Positions 9,193-17,821 of a stretch of DNA of 64,000 bases are shown one piece after another (within the stretch, counting starts at the first letter, position 1; the number at the start of each line of letters is the position of its first letter). The stretch spans positions 1-64,000 of the forward strand of contig JANQPA010000057.1 in assembly GCA_028285545.1 (NCBI GenBank), given 5' to 3'. The stretch comes from Saprospiraceae bacterium. GTDB lineage: Bacteria; Bacteroidota; Bacteroidia; Chitinophagales; Saprospiraceae. The notes under the pieces were generated by a model that saw only the letters and a program-made list of their open reading frames with translations, searched no databases and was not told the origin of the DNA. Position numbers and translations under genes: made by a program.

Positions 9193-9750
9193 TTAGGATT
9201 GAAACCTAACTGCCTGAAAGCGATAATCTAAAGCGGAGTTGTTAGGATCATTGAATAGAAAAAATACATAAACCAGGCCTTTCCCTTCCTTAAATAAAAC
9301 CAACATTTGGCAATGTAATTTTTCGGAAAAAGCAGTTTTAGGTTTAAAAACATAAACTTCACCATAGTCTGCATTAAAATCATTTTTGAGGCTTTCTGGA
9401 GAGATGGATAACTTGCTGATAATAGCTTCCTGGTCATTTGAAGCCAGGTGAGATACCATAGAGAAGGCTTTAACATGAGGTATCATATTCAATCTTTCAT
9501 TGTCACCCACGGGATCTATGGCATAGCGAATTTCTAATTTTTCCTTTTTTGACCAAATCCCATAATCACATCTGAGGTATCTGTTTTTCGGTAGTCGAAT
9601 ACGTTTATACCTTGCTTCAAGAGGTTGGATTATTTCCAGACTGGTGGCGTTTAATTGATCATTTACCTCAGGAGGAAATTTTATCTGTGCATTTAAAGAA
9701 AATGAAGAAAAGGTGAAAAGAAAAAGAATAAGAAAAAAGAATTGGCGCAT
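9193..9750 (-). CDS. Secreted protein of unknown function
   Basis: A 185-residue protein with a clear Sec signal peptide (MRQFFFLILFLFTFSSFSLNA, cleavage after about 21). The mature part is a mixed alpha/beta domain with many aromatic and basic residues; no family recognised. A late segment (EVYVFKPK ... QMLVLFKEGKGLVYVFFLF) looks like paired beta strands. Likely periplasmic. It sits alone between sdaA and the small sigma-linked gene, and the terminator at 9820-9847 insulates it. Confidence 0.7.
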   Translation of the reverse strand: MRQFFFLILFLFTFSSFSLNAQIKFPPEVNDQLNATSLEIIQPLEARYKRIRLPKNRYLRCDYGIWSKKEKLEIRYAIDPVGDNERLNMIPHVKAFSMVSHLASNDQEAIISKLSISPESLKNDFNADYGEVYVFKPKTAFSEKLHCQMLVLFKEGKGLVYVFFLFNDPNNSALDYRFQAVRFQS

Positions 9751-9819
9751 ACTACATCTAATTTAGGTGTATAAAAATACACATCCAAAATGTTAATTGG
9801 AAGGCACCAAAAGTTAATA

Positions 9820-9847
9820 AAAGGGATCAGCACATACTGATCCCTTT
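9820..9847 (-). terminator. Terminator after the small sigma-linked gene
   Basis: Perfect 11-bp stem AAAGGGATCAG (9820-9830) / CTGATCCCTTT (9837-9847) with a 6-base loop. Read on the minus strand the hairpin is followed by a T-rich run, about 100 bases after the end of the 81-residue gene. Confidence 0.75.
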
Positions 9848-9945
9848 ATATTGTATAGTTATTTCTTTTGATTAGCCCTGATAACGCGTTTGATGAAATG
9901 AGGGCGTCATTCTTAATCTATTATCAATAAGGTAAAAAAGGAAAA

Positions 9946-10191
9946 TTAAAGTGGAGGAGCTATTCGGATCTTGTCTTTGATGGATTGGATGAGGGCGGGA
10001 GAAGGTTTGCGGCGATGGATCTTGCTTTTAATAAACTCTCTAAATGACTTTTCCTGACTTAGCACTTTTAAATAGGCCGGGTTGGCTTTGATTTCCTGCA
10101 ACAACTCTCTTTCTGCATTTTCACTGAGTTCGTTGTCTAGGTACATCGTTACCTTTTTTACAAGCTCTTGATAATTTTGATGATCTCTCAT
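9946..10191 (-). CDS. Small putative anti-sigma factor without zinc ligands
   Basis: An 81-residue protein downstream of an ECF sigma gene. The helical first half (TMYLDNELSENAERELLQEIKANP) resembles the N-terminal sigma-binding domain of zinc anti-sigma factors, where this helix is followed by HxxxCxxC. Here there are no cysteines and no histidine at those positions, and the C-terminus is a basic tail (SKIHRRKPSP). It may be a zinc-free anti-sigma factor. Position is the main evidence, since a 245-base spacer with a long inverted repeat separates it from the sigma gene. Confidence 0.5.
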   Translation of the reverse strand: MRDHQNYQELVKKVTMYLDNELSENAERELLQEIKANPAYLKVLSQEKSFREFIKSKIHRRKPSPALIQSIKDKIRIAPPL

Positions 10192-10320
10192 GTCATTAAA
10201 TGTTTTAAGCTACTTAATATGTTTAAACACAAAACGATACCCTATAACGCTTTCACGCTTTCGTTTAAGGTCGACAATTATGCTTGTTTCAGCAGGCGAT
10301 AGGTTACATGGGATATCGTA

Positions 10321-10401
10321 AGTGCTGCCTGGTTTGTTTATACGTATCAGGTCTTGTATATACAGGTTTATGGGGTGCGAGAATATTGACCAGGCAGCAC
10401 T
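10321..10401 (-). ncRNA. Candidate structured RNA between sigma factor and its partner
   Basis: A perfect 13-bp inverted repeat, AGTGCTGCCTGGT (10321-10333) and ACCAGGCAGCACT (10389-10401), closes a 55-base interior that itself contains the palindrome TGTATATACA (10356-10365) and ATACGTAT. There is no T tract directly after the outer stem, so it is not a plain terminator. In the transcript of the minus-strand pair it would form a branched hairpin between the sigma gene and the 81-residue gene. Possible roles are an attenuator, a processing site or an independent small RNA. Confidence 0.5.
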
Positions 10402-10436
10402 CTGTGCTCTCCAACACTTAGGTAGCGATTAACAAA

Positions 10437-11030
10437 TTATTCTTTGTTTCTATAATCTTTATAACCCAATGATTGTGCATACTCATTGAGTTTCTCTTTG
10501 AGCATATTCCGGGCACGGTGTAATCGAGATCGTACGGTGCCGATAGGAATATCTATAATTTTCGAAATTTCTTCGTAAGTAAACCCTTCAATATCGCAAA
10601 GTAAAATTACAACACGAAAATCAACTGGCAAAGCATTGATGGCATTTGTTACTTCATCTCCCATCATATGCTGAAACATCTCTTCCCTCAAATCCTGATA
10701 ACTAGAATAGCTAGTATCCTCTTCATCGTGATAATTGATAATTTCTTCGTAATCAACACGGGTCGGTTGCTTACTTTTCTTTCGATATTGATTGATGAAG
10801 ATGTTTTTTAAGATCTTAAATAGCCAGGCTTTGGCATTCGTTCCTTCGATATAACGATCAATGAAACGATAGGCCTTTAAATAAGTTTCCTGTACAAGAT
10901 CATTTGCATCCTCCTCGTTGTACGTTAGGTGGTATGCAAACGTAAAAAGGGCATCTACCTGGGGTAGAAATTCTTCATCAAAAACCCTTTGATAATCCGT
11001 TGTTTTATTGTGTTCTGACATTACCACCAT
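10437..11030 (-). CDS. ECF-type RNA polymerase sigma factor
   Basis: A 197-residue group-4 sigma factor. Region 2 is at about 20-95 (LFTFAYHLTYNEEDANDLVQ, then KAWLFKILKNIFINQYRK), region 4 at about 125-185 (ALPVDFRVVILLCDIEGFTY and EEISKIIDIPIGTVRSRLHR). A tyrosine/acid-rich linker (DYEEIINYHDEEDTS) joins them. Start is either Met1 or Met4 (MSEHNK). The downstream 81-residue gene may encode its regulator. This form, with no extra domain, is widespread in Bacteroidota; its regulon is not visible here. Confidence 0.9.
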   Translation of the reverse strand: MVVMSEHNKTTDYQRVFDEEFLPQVDALFTFAYHLTYNEEDANDLVQETYLKAYRFIDRYIEGTNAKAWLFKILKNIFINQYRKKSKQPTRVDYEEIINYHDEEDTSYSSYQDLREEMFQHMMGDEVTNAINALPVDFRVVILLCDIEGFTYEEISKIIDIPIGTVRSRLHRARNMLKEKLNEYAQSLGYKDYRNKE

Positions 11031-11279
11031 AAAAGTAAAAAATTATTTATTATTGAAAATAGATTTTTACATCAGGTACATATCGACAAACCATCCCATT
11101 TTCAAAAAAGTTCCAAAGAAATATTTTTTATACAATTATTTTTTTAGCCACAACAATGACTAGAGTTTAAATTGCTGATTGTTAGAAAGTTGCTTGCAGA
11201 GCCAATTTCTTTTTTTAATTTAAAAAATGATTCGACTAACATTTAAATAGAAATCAGAGGTTGTATTTGGTGAGAATTA

Positions 11280-11840
11280 TTAAAATAAATGCTTTGTTTT
11301 TTCTTCAAACCATCGTAATGGTAAGAGCGTTTTGTTGCCAGTTAAGGTATCGCATCTAAAAAAGTAATAATAAAGTTGCAGGCGTGGACCCAATCTGTCA
11401 ATAAGACTCAAAAGCTTAGCTTCCCCCACTTTAACGTCATCATAAACGAAAGCCCGGTTCCAATAATGAAAAACTTCATCATGAAGTTCTACGATTTCAA
11501 GCACTTCTTCATCCTGTGAATACAATTCTAAAAAACGGCGGGCATGTACTGCATGATGCTTAGTCCAATCTCTGGGTAAGGATCTATCCTCTTTATATTT
11601 GAAGGTGTCATGGACATAGGCAATTAGACGTAATTTTTCCCTTATTTCCGGACCTAATTGTAACTGATCAATGTTATCAAGAACTTCTTTTACATGCTTA
11701 TAAACTTCTCCTTCAGGATGGCCGTTTCTTGGAATACCCCAGTATAGACCTTCCAAAAAGTCAGGATGTTCCAATAGGAACTTTTCCATTTCATTTTCTG
11801 GTCTGAGTAAATTAATGATGGTGGCCTTACTTCCTGGCAT
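11280..11840 (-). CDS. HD-domain protein, putative metal-dependent phosphohydrolase
   Basis: A 186-residue soluble protein. The HD signature is visible as His (YKHVKEVL, about residue 48), the HD pair in LIAYVHDTFKYK (about 76-77), HHAVHARRFLEL (about 95-106) and a late acidic ELHDEV. This set fits the HD superfamily that binds one or two metals and hydrolyses phosphoesters. The substrate is unknown. It lies upstream of and on the same strand as the sigma gene, but a 250-base spacer suggests separate transcription. Confidence 0.75.
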   Translation of the reverse strand: MPGSKATIINLLRPENEMEKFLLEHPDFLEGLYWGIPRNGHPEGEVYKHVKEVLDNIDQLQLGPEIREKLRLIAYVHDTFKYKEDRSLPRDWTKHHAVHARRFLELYSQDEEVLEIVELHDEVFHYWNRAFVYDDVKVGEAKLLSLIDRLGPRLQLYYYFFRCDTLTGNKTLLPLRWFEEKTKHLF

Positions 11841-12102
11841 GACTTTTAATACTTTTGGAGCCCCAAGGTAGTTAATTTCCTGTTAAAGAGATTTTTAACA
11901 TCTCCAAACTTTTTATTTTAATGGTGATATTTCAAAAGTACCTTTGGAATACAGCGCTTATATTAAAAAACGAAGTCAATAATCAAGAAAATCTAGTAAA
12001 CAAATTTAAGTTTTACCTTGTCTAAAATTCATTGATTTTTTTATTATAAGGAAACGCTTGAAACTCAAACTTGGATTTTCCATTAGGTTTAATATCAATA
12101 TT

Positions 12103-13233
12103 ATGAAGAAATATTTATCATTACTGGCAGCTGGATTTGTGGGAGGCTGCCTGGCATTAGGTGCAGGATGGTTTTTGCTTAAGTCTACGATCACCATGCC
12201 TTCCGAAAATGATGCTCAGTTTGCCAAACAATTAAATGTTGCGCCACATATAAGCAATGTTCCTTTTGATTTTAAAAAGGCTGCGGTAGTTGCTACGCCG
12301 GCAGTGGTTCATATCAAAGCCAAAGGGAACAAAAAGCCTTCCAGGGATGATAATCCATCTAATAGGTTTAGGTATTTGCCGGATGACTTATTTTGGAATC
12401 CGCTCAGGGAAGGCTCCGGCTCTGGAGTGATCTATTCGCAGGATGGTTATATTATTACCAATAACCATGTAATCGAATTTGCCGAAGAAATAGAAGTTAC
12501 TTTATCAGACAATCGCATATTTCAAGCAGAACTGGTGGGTAATGACCCTGCTACCGATCTTGCCGTTCTTCAAATTGATGCAAATTCTCTTCCATTCATG
12601 CAAATTGCCAACTCAGATGATGTTGAAGTAGGAGAGTGGGTCCTGGCGGTTGGCAACCCTTTTGACTTAACCTCTACTGTTACCGCAGGTATTGTAAGTG
12701 CTAAAGGGCGCAATATAGAATTGATAGAAGGTAAATATGCAATTGAATCTTTTATCCAAACTGATGCTTCTGTAAATCCTGGGAATAGCGGTGGGGCTTT
12801 GGTTGATGTAAATGGCCACCTCCTTGGAATAAATACTGCGATCGCAACAAGGAGCGGATCTTTCCAGGGTTATGCTTTTGCCATTCCTATTAATTTAGCC
12901 ACTCGAATAGCTGATGATATCATTAAATTCGGAAATTATCAAAGGGCCTATTTGGGGGTTTCCGTAATGGATATGGATAGTGAATTGGCTAAAGAAATGG
13001 GAGTTAATATTACCCAAGGAGTGGTAATTGAGGAGCTTAGTGAAGGAGGCTCTGCCCAGTATTCAGGCTTATTAGCCAAAGACATCATTATCAAAGTCGA
13101 TGACCGAAAAATTGAATCTGCAACTGAGTTACAGGAAATAATTGGGCGTGCCCGACTTGGAGACACATTAGATGTTACCATTAACAGAAAAGGCCAAATA
13201 AAAACTATCCCAGTGAAACTAAAATCCAAATAG
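12103..13233 (+). CDS. HtrA/DegQ-type trypsin-like serine protease with one PDZ domain
   Basis: A 376-residue envelope protease for misfolded proteins. It has an N-terminal membrane anchor or signal peptide (KKYLSLLAAGFVGGCLALGAGWFLL), then the protease domain with triad His122 (TNNHV), Asp152 (TDLAVLQI) and Ser229 (NPGNSGGAL), and one PDZ domain (about 275-370, YLGVSV ... GLLAKDIIIKVD). I start at ATG 12103, because the longer frame from TTG 12058 would put 15 residues before the lysine-rich signal start. A single PDZ is usual for short HtrA forms. Confidence 0.92.
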   Translation: MKKYLSLLAAGFVGGCLALGAGWFLLKSTITMPSENDAQFAKQLNVAPHISNVPFDFKKAAVVATPAVVHIKAKGNKKPSRDDNPSNRFRYLPDDLFWNPLREGSGSGVIYSQDGYIITNNHVIEFAEEIEVTLSDNRIFQAELVGNDPATDLAVLQIDANSLPFMQIANSDDVEVGEWVLAVGNPFDLTSTVTAGIVSAKGRNIELIEGKYAIESFIQTDASVNPGNSGGALVDVNGHLLGINTAIATRSGSFQGYAFAIPINLATRIADDIIKFGNYQRAYLGVSVMDMDSELAKEMGVNITQGVVIEELSEGGSAQYSGLLAKDIIIKVDDRKIESATELQEIIGRARLGDTLDVTINRKGQIKTIPVKLKSK

Positions 13234-13420
13234 TCTGTTTACAATACCAACTATATTTCTTAACTTTAACTAATTGTAAACTGAACTTAGGCCAAGTAAA
13301 ATGCTATTTAATACTAGCTTAAGATTGCCTTTTAACTTTGATTTGGAACGATCATTACTAACCTTTGGTTAGAATATATAAAGAACTTGTTTAAAGTTGG
13401 TTTTTCGTTTTGTTTTGATG

Positions 13421-13454
13421 CGTCTGTCTTGCTAAGCTGCAGACAGACGTTTTT
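13421..13454 (+). terminator. Rho-independent terminator upstream of comF
   Basis: Stem CGTCTGTCT (13421-13429) / AGACAGACG (13441-13449) with an 11-base loop, followed by TTTTT. It lies 190 bases after the htrA-like gene and just before comF, so it may end the htrA transcript or act as a leader attenuator for comF. Confidence 0.7.
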
Positions 13455-13477
13455 CATTATCTACACTTGAATATATA

Positions 13478-14209
13478 ATGATCATCAAAATGATAAAAAA
13501 AATCAACAAATCTTTTTTTCCTAAACTACTGAATGACCTGCTCCAGGTTTTTTTTCCCGATTTATGTGTTTGTTGCCATAATACGGTTTCCTCTTCTAAG
13601 GAACCCTTGTGTATTTTTTGCCAGGCCGATTTACCTTTTACTAATTTTCACCTTACAAAAGATAACCCTTTTACGGAGCGTTTTTTTGGACGCCTGCCTA
13701 TCGTCACTGGAGCCTCTTTTCTGTTTTTTGAAAAAAATGGGATTACTCAAAAAATCATCCACGCTCTTAAATATAAAAACCGGCCTGATCTTGGCCTGGA
13801 GTTTGGGAAAATGTATGGTGAGGTTTTAAAAAAATCGGCTTTATATGAGCAAATTGATGGAATTGTTGCAGTGCCGCTTCATATGAAAAGGAAAAAGGAG
13901 CGAGGCTATAACCAAAGTGCCATGATTGCTAAAGGATTAGCTCAGGGAATGGACAGACCTTTTTTAAAAGATGTAATTCGAAGAATAGATCATACTAAAT
14001 CTCAGACTAAAAAATCACGTTTGGAACGATTTAGTAATGTTGAAAAGGCATTTGAATTATCTCCTGATGTTGATATTGAGGATAAACATTTACTATTAGT
14101 GGATGATGTTTTGACAACGGGTGCCACCTTAGAGGCATGTGGACTGGCTCTAACACAAAATAGAAGGCTTACCCTATCAGCAGTTACTCTTGCGATTGCA
14201 GAAAACTAA
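13478..14209 (+). CDS. comF: ComF-family phosphoribosyltransferase-like protein
   Basis: A 243-residue protein of the ComF/GntX family, linked to DNA uptake in competence. The N-terminal zinc ribbon has Cys30, Cys32/33 and the pair Cys45-x2-Cys48 (LCIFCQADLP). A phosphoribosyltransferase domain follows, with KERGYNQS in the middle and the PRPP-loop LLVDDVLTTGATLEAC near the C-terminus. Three in-frame Met codons crowd the start (13478, 13490), so the exact N-terminus is open. It converges on pyrH with a 10-base gap. Confidence 0.9.
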   Translation: MIIKMIKKINKSFFPKLLNDLLQVFFPDLCVCCHNTVSSSKEPLCIFCQADLPFTNFHLTKDNPFTERFFGRLPIVTGASFLFFEKNGITQKIIHALKYKNRPDLGLEFGKMYGEVLKKSALYEQIDGIVAVPLHMKRKKERGYNQSAMIAKGLAQGMDRPFLKDVIRRIDHTKSQTKKSRLERFSNVEKAFELSPDVDIEDKHLLLVDDVLTTGATLEACGLALTQNRRLTLSAVTLAIAEN

Positions 14210-14219
14210 AAACCTGGTT

Positions 14220-14933
14220 TTATCCTTCAACCAATGTTCCTACAGGTTCTCCTCTTACAATAGCCTGTAAGTTTTCATTTTGATTAATATCAAAAACAAT
14301 GATGGGAAGGTCATTTTCTCTGCATAAGGTGAAGGCCGTCATATCCATCACACTTAAACCCATGCTGATAACCTTGGCGAAAGAAATCGTGTTGAATTTT
14401 GTGGCGTTTGGGTCCTTTTCGGGGTCAGCGCTATAGATCCCGTCTACTCTAGTCCCCTTAAGTATCACCTCCGCATTAATTTCATTAGCTCTGAGCGCAG
14501 CTGCAGAATCAGTGGTGAAATAAGGACTTCCCGTTCCTGCTGAAAAAATAACAACTCTTCCTTTTTCCAGGTGTCGGATGGCTCTTCTTCTTATGTAAGG
14601 CTCTGCTATCTGTTTCATTTCGATGGCGGAGATCAGTCTGGTAAATACTCCTTTTGATTCCAGAGCACTCTGCAATGCCATGCCGTTAATTACAGTAGCC
14701 ATCATGCCCATGTAATCTCCTTGGACACGTTCAATCCCTGCAGCTTCTGCCTGCAAGCCACGAAAAATGTTCCCTCCTCCAATTACTACAGCTACTTGTA
14801 CTCCGGAATCAACCAGTCCTTTAATTTGTGTGCCGTAATGATCGAGCATGTCTGGGACGATTCCGAAATCTTGATCTCCCATCAGGGACTCTCCACTTAG
14901 TTTGAGCAGTACTCTTTTATATTTTAAGGGCAT
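14220..14933 (-). CDS. pyrH: UMP kinase
   Basis: A 237-residue amino-acid-kinase-fold enzyme making UDP from UMP. Visible motifs: [14 protein letters not shown] at 5-18, [11 protein letters not shown] at 50-60 and the phosphate/nucleotide segment [20 protein letters not shown]. The C-terminus (PVGTLVEG) is typical. It follows tsf, as in many bacteria, but a strong terminator lies between them, so pyrH probably has its own promoter in the 14934-15014 spacer as well as read-through. Confidence 0.96.
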   Translation of the reverse strand: MPLKYKRVLLKLSGESLMGDQDFGIVPDMLDHYGTQIKGLVDSGVQVAVVIGGGNIFRGLQAEAAGIERVQGDYMGMMATVINGMALQSALESKGVFTRLISAIEMKQIAEPYIRRRAIRHLEKGRVVIFSAGTGSPYFTTDSAAALRANEINAEVILKGTRVDGIYSADPEKDPNATKFNTISFAKVISMGLSVMDMTAFTLCRENDLPIIVFDINQNENLQAIVRGEPVGTLVEG

Positions 14934-15014
14934 ATGTGATTAATTGATTGGTCATGAAATTATAGTAACCTGAAAAATATTACTTTGAAGGTTTAGCAGG
15001 ATACATGTGAATAT

Positions 15015-15050
15015 AAAAAAAGCGGATTACCGAAGTAATCCGCTTTTTTT
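15015..15050 (-). terminator. Strong terminator after tsf with a UUCG tetraloop
   Basis: On the minus strand the transcript reads GCGGAUUAC-UUCG-GUAAUCCGC followed by a run of U. The 9-bp stem closes on the very stable C(UUCG)G tetraloop and the A and T runs on both sides extend it. The hairpin begins at the tsf stop codon and separates the ribosomal block from pyrH. Confidence 0.9.
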
Positions 15051-15880
15051 TATCCAAGTTTTACATGCTTGAATGAAGTAACGGTTAAGTCTTTATCGAC
15101 ACTTTTTAAATAACCATCTACTGTCTGCTTATTATCTTTAACAAATTGCTGGTTGAGCAAGGTGTTTTCTTTGAAAAACTTATTGAGCTTACCCATAGCA
15201 ATTTTATCAATGATGGCATCGGGCTTACCCTCCTGACGGGCCTGCTCCTTACCTATCTCAATTTCTTTATCGATTACGGATTGGTCAACCCCATCTTTAT
15301 CCAGTGCTATCGGATGCATTGCTGCTACTTGCATAGCTACATCACGACCAGCAGGAAGGTAATCACCATTACCTTGATTAAGTCCTACCAATACAGCAGC
15401 TTTGTTACCCATATGGATATAAGGAGCAACTAGTTCCGCTTCAACTCTTTCATATTCTGCGAGTTCAATTTTTTCACCGATTACCCCTACCTGCTCAGTC
15501 ACCTTATCTCCGATACTCATGCCATTGAAGTCAAGTTGTAGTACTTCGTCTTTAGAGGCTGGGAATTCACCTAATGCGGTTTCACCTATTTGGCGTGCAA
15601 AAGAGATAAAATCTTCGTTTTTAGCCACAAAATCAGTTTCGCAGCTCAACTTCACAATTACACCTTTTTTATTATCGCCTGTAACAAGAGCAAGCACTAC
15701 ACCTTCTGTTGCTTTACGATCAGCTCTTTTAGCGGATAGTTTTTCCCCTTTCTTACGAAGAATTTCAATTGCTTTATCAAAATCGCCCTCTGCTTCAGTC
15801 AAGGCTTTTTTACAGTCCATCATTCCTGCGCCGGTCATTTCACGCAGTTTTTTTACGTCAGCGGCCGAGATTTTACTCAT
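15050..15880 (-). CDS. tsf: Translation elongation factor Ts
   Basis: A 276-residue EF-Ts, the nucleotide exchange factor of EF-Tu. The N-terminal UBA-like domain reads VKKLREMTGAGMMDCKKAL, and the EF-Tu-contacting TDFVAKNEDF is near residues 81-90. The dimerisation/core domains follow with the usual HPIALD and GKLNKFFKE segments. It lies 47 bases after rpsB in the standard rpsB-tsf order. Confidence 0.97.
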   Translation of the reverse strand: MSKISAADVKKLREMTGAGMMDCKKALTEAEGDFDKAIEILRKKGEKLSAKRADRKATEGVVLALVTGDNKKGVIVKLSCETDFVAKNEDFISFARQIGETALGEFPASKDEVLQLDFNGMSIGDKVTEQVGVIGEKIELAEYERVEAELVAPYIHMGNKAAVLVGLNQGNGDYLPAGRDVAMQVAAMHPIALDKDGVDQSVIDKEIEIGKEQARQEGKPDAIIDKIAMGKLNKFFKENTLLNQQFVKDNKQTVDGYLKSVDKDLTVTSFKHVKLG

Positions 15881-15927
15881 TGGATACCTATTGTTTTAGA
15901 ATAAAAAAATAATATTAGAATATTGAA

Positions 15928-16653
15928 TTAACCATTACTGGCAGCTTCCTTTTCCGCTTTTGCTTTCTTGCGCTCTTCTAAGCCTTCGCGAATAGCTTCT
16001 ACTGCTGATTCTACAATAATTTTAACGGATTTTGAAGCATCATCATTGGCTGGAATTGGATAATCAACCTGATTAGGATCAGAATTGGTATCTACAATTC
16101 CAAAAGTTCGAAGTCCCAATTTGTGAGCTTCCGCAACAGCGATGTGTTCGTGTTGTATGTCAACGATGAAAATCGCCGCTGGAAGTCGATTCAAATTGGC
16201 AATACCTCCCAAAACCTTTTCAAGTTTATTGCGTTCACGACTCAATGTAAGTCTTTCTTTTTTGGTCATATTGGAAAGCGTGCCATCTTGCAGCATTCGG
16301 TCAATATTGTTCATCTTTTTCACAGAACGTCTGATAGTAGAAAAGTTGGTCATCATTCCTCCTAACCAACGTTCTGTTACGAATGGCATGCCTACACTTC
16401 TTGCAGCATTGGCTACAATATCACGAGCTTGTTTTTTGGTGGCAACAAACATGATCTTGCGGCCTGATTTTGCGATCTGACGCAGTGCAGCATTTGAACG
16501 GCCCATGCATTCGATGGTTCGATTGATATCTATAACATGGATACCGTTGCGCTCCATAAAGATGTATGGAGACATTTTAGGATTCCACTTCTTTTTTAAA
16601 TGACCGAAGTGAACGCCTGAATCTAAAAGTTCTTTATAAGAAGGTAAATTCAT
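15928..16653 (-). CDS. rpsB: 30S ribosomal protein S2
   Basis: A 241-residue S2 with the conserved VHFGHLKKKWNPKM at 14-27, the coiled-coil hairpin (MTKKERLTLSRERNKLEKVLGG) and the DTNSDPNQVDYPIPANDD block. The lysine/glutamate-rich tail (LEERKKAKAEKEAA) is usual in Bacteroidota. It is part of the rplM-rpsI-rpsB-tsf run, 50 bases after rpsI. Confidence 0.97.
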   Translation of the reverse strand: MNLPSYKELLDSGVHFGHLKKKWNPKMSPYIFMERNGIHVIDINRTIECMGRSNAALRQIAKSGRKIMFVATKKQARDIVANAARSVGMPFVTERWLGGMMTNFSTIRRSVKKMNNIDRMLQDGTLSNMTKKERLTLSRERNKLEKVLGGIANLNRLPAAIFIVDIQHEHIAVAEAHKLGLRTFGIVDTNSDPNQVDYPIPANDDASKSVKIIVESAVEAIREGLEERKKAKAEKEAASNG

Positions 16654-16703
16654 AGTCTGACTAATTAATTAAACGTAGTTCGAATAAATAATTCAAAATT
16701 AGA

Positions 16704-17090
16704 TTAACGCTTACTGAACTGGAAGCTTTTTCTCGCCTTAGGCTTACCGTATTTCTTGCGTTCAACCACTCTGGCATCACGGGTAAGAAACTTCCTGGCT
16801 TTTAGAGGCTTTCTGAAATCCTCATTCAGCTTAACCAATGCACGGGCTATTGCCATACGAATGGCTTCAGATTGACCTTTAAAGCCCCCACCGTTTACAT
16901 TAATCTTTAGGTCGTATATATTTTCTGCTTCGATTGTTTGGAACGGAGCTATTATATTCGCCTGAATATGAATTTGTGGAAAATACTGTTTGTAATCTTT
17001 TCCATTAACTAAAATCTTGCCCTCTCCTTTAGTTAAATAAACCCGGGCAACGGAAGCTTTTCTTCTTCCTGTAGCATTAATCATTTCCAT
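16704..17090 (-). CDS. rpsI: 30S ribosomal protein S9
   Basis: A 128-residue S9: ATGRRKASVARVYL at the start and the C-terminal KKYGKPKARKSFQFSKR tail that reaches the P-site tRNA and ends in the invariant SKR. Met1 and Met3 are both possible starts. It follows rplM by 19 bases, the universal rplM-rpsI pairing. Confidence 0.97.
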   Translation of the reverse strand: MEMINATGRRKASVARVYLTKGEGKILVNGKDYKQYFPQIHIQANIIAPFQTIEAENIYDLKINVNGGGFKGQSEAIRMAIARALVKLNEDFRKPLKARKFLTRDARVVERKKYGKPKARKSFQFSKR

Positions 17091-17109
17091 ATCGTAACGT
17101 CCTCTTTAA

Positions 17110-17553
17110 TTAAAATTTTATTGGTTCCGGTTTCTGAGCTTCATGTGGGTGCTCTGAACCGCTATACACAAATAGTTTTTTGAACATAGCGCGCCCAAGA
17201 ATATTTTTTGGGAGCATTCCCCTAACGGCATTTTCGATAACTACATAATCCTTTTTCTCATGCATCTTGGATGCTTTAATTCTTTTCTGCCCACTAGGAT
17301 AACCAGAAAACGTAATGTATTCTTTCTGATCCCACTTTTTACCCGTAAATCTTACCTTGTCAGCATTAATGACAATGACATAATCACCGGTGTCAACATG
17401 AGGAGTATAAGAAGGTTTATGCTTTCCTTTTAATATCGTTGCTATCTGAGTGCAAAGACGGCCAACAACCTCGCCTTCAGCATCAACAATATACCATTTA
17501 CGCTCTACAGTTTCTTTACTGGCCGATTTGGTTTTATAGCTTAATGTATCCAC
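17110..17553 (-). CDS. rplM: 50S ribosomal protein L13
   Basis: A 147-residue L13 with WYIVDAEGEVVGRLCTQIA, then HVDTGDYVIVINADKV and AVRGMLPKNILGRAMFKKL. First gene of the block; promoter and leader lie at 17594-17670. In other phyla L13 leaders mediate autogenous control, and the hairpin at the 5' end here may do the same, though this is inference. Confidence 0.97.
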   Translation of the reverse strand: MDTLSYKTKSASKETVERKWYIVDAEGEVVGRLCTQIATILKGKHKPSYTPHVDTGDYVIVINADKVRFTGKKWDQKEYITFSGYPSGQKRIKASKMHEKKDYVVIENAVRGMLPKNILGRAMFKKLFVYSGSEHPHEAQKPEPIKF

Positions 17554-17593
17554 ACTTAACCATTTAATAATTCAATAAATTCATTCAAATTCT

Positions 17594-17670
17594 TGCCTTT
17601 CTTTTTGGGTTCAAGCCATATGCTCTCAAAAGGCAGGTGCAAAGGTAATTTTCTTTTTCTCAATAAACAA
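17594..17670 (-). promoter_or_regulatory. rplM operon promoter and leader hairpin
   Basis: On the minus strand, TTG (17668-17670) and TACCTTTG (17640-17647) are 20 bases apart and match the Bacteroidota -33/-7 pattern. Transcription would begin near 17634. Right at that point the leader can pair TGCCTTT (from 17635 down to 17629) with AAAGGCA (17600 down to 17594) around a 28-base loop that includes AGC-ATATG-GCT. A leader hairpin at the very 5' end is compatible with r-protein feedback control. Confidence 0.65.
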
Positions 17671-17762
17671 GTAATTTTTAAAAAAAAGTCTAAGAGAAAA
17701 TGCATAAATCATTGAAAAACAGTTGAAATTTCGCCCAGTAATTTTGGTGGTGAGGGTTTTTT

Positions 17763-17821
17763 ACCTTTGACAAAGAGCATGCCCTGAACGTAATTTTTGA
17801 ATTACACAGGGCATCTCTTTG
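17763..17821 (+). ncRNA. Long hairpin with a promoter-like box in the gene-free spacer beside rplM
   Basis: The arms CAAAGAGCATGCCCTG (17771-17786) and CAGGGCATCTCTTTG (17807-17821) pair with one bulged base, and the inside pairs again (GTAATT with AATTAC). TACCTTTG at 17763-17770 directly before it matches a -7 box on the plus strand. There is no T tract after the hairpin and no gene ends nearby, so a terminator is unlikely. A small RNA starting here is possible. The rest of 17822-18227 shows only a 9-bp inverted repeat (AGTAGAAGG 18080-18088 / CCTTCTACT 18152-18160). Confidence 0.4.
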
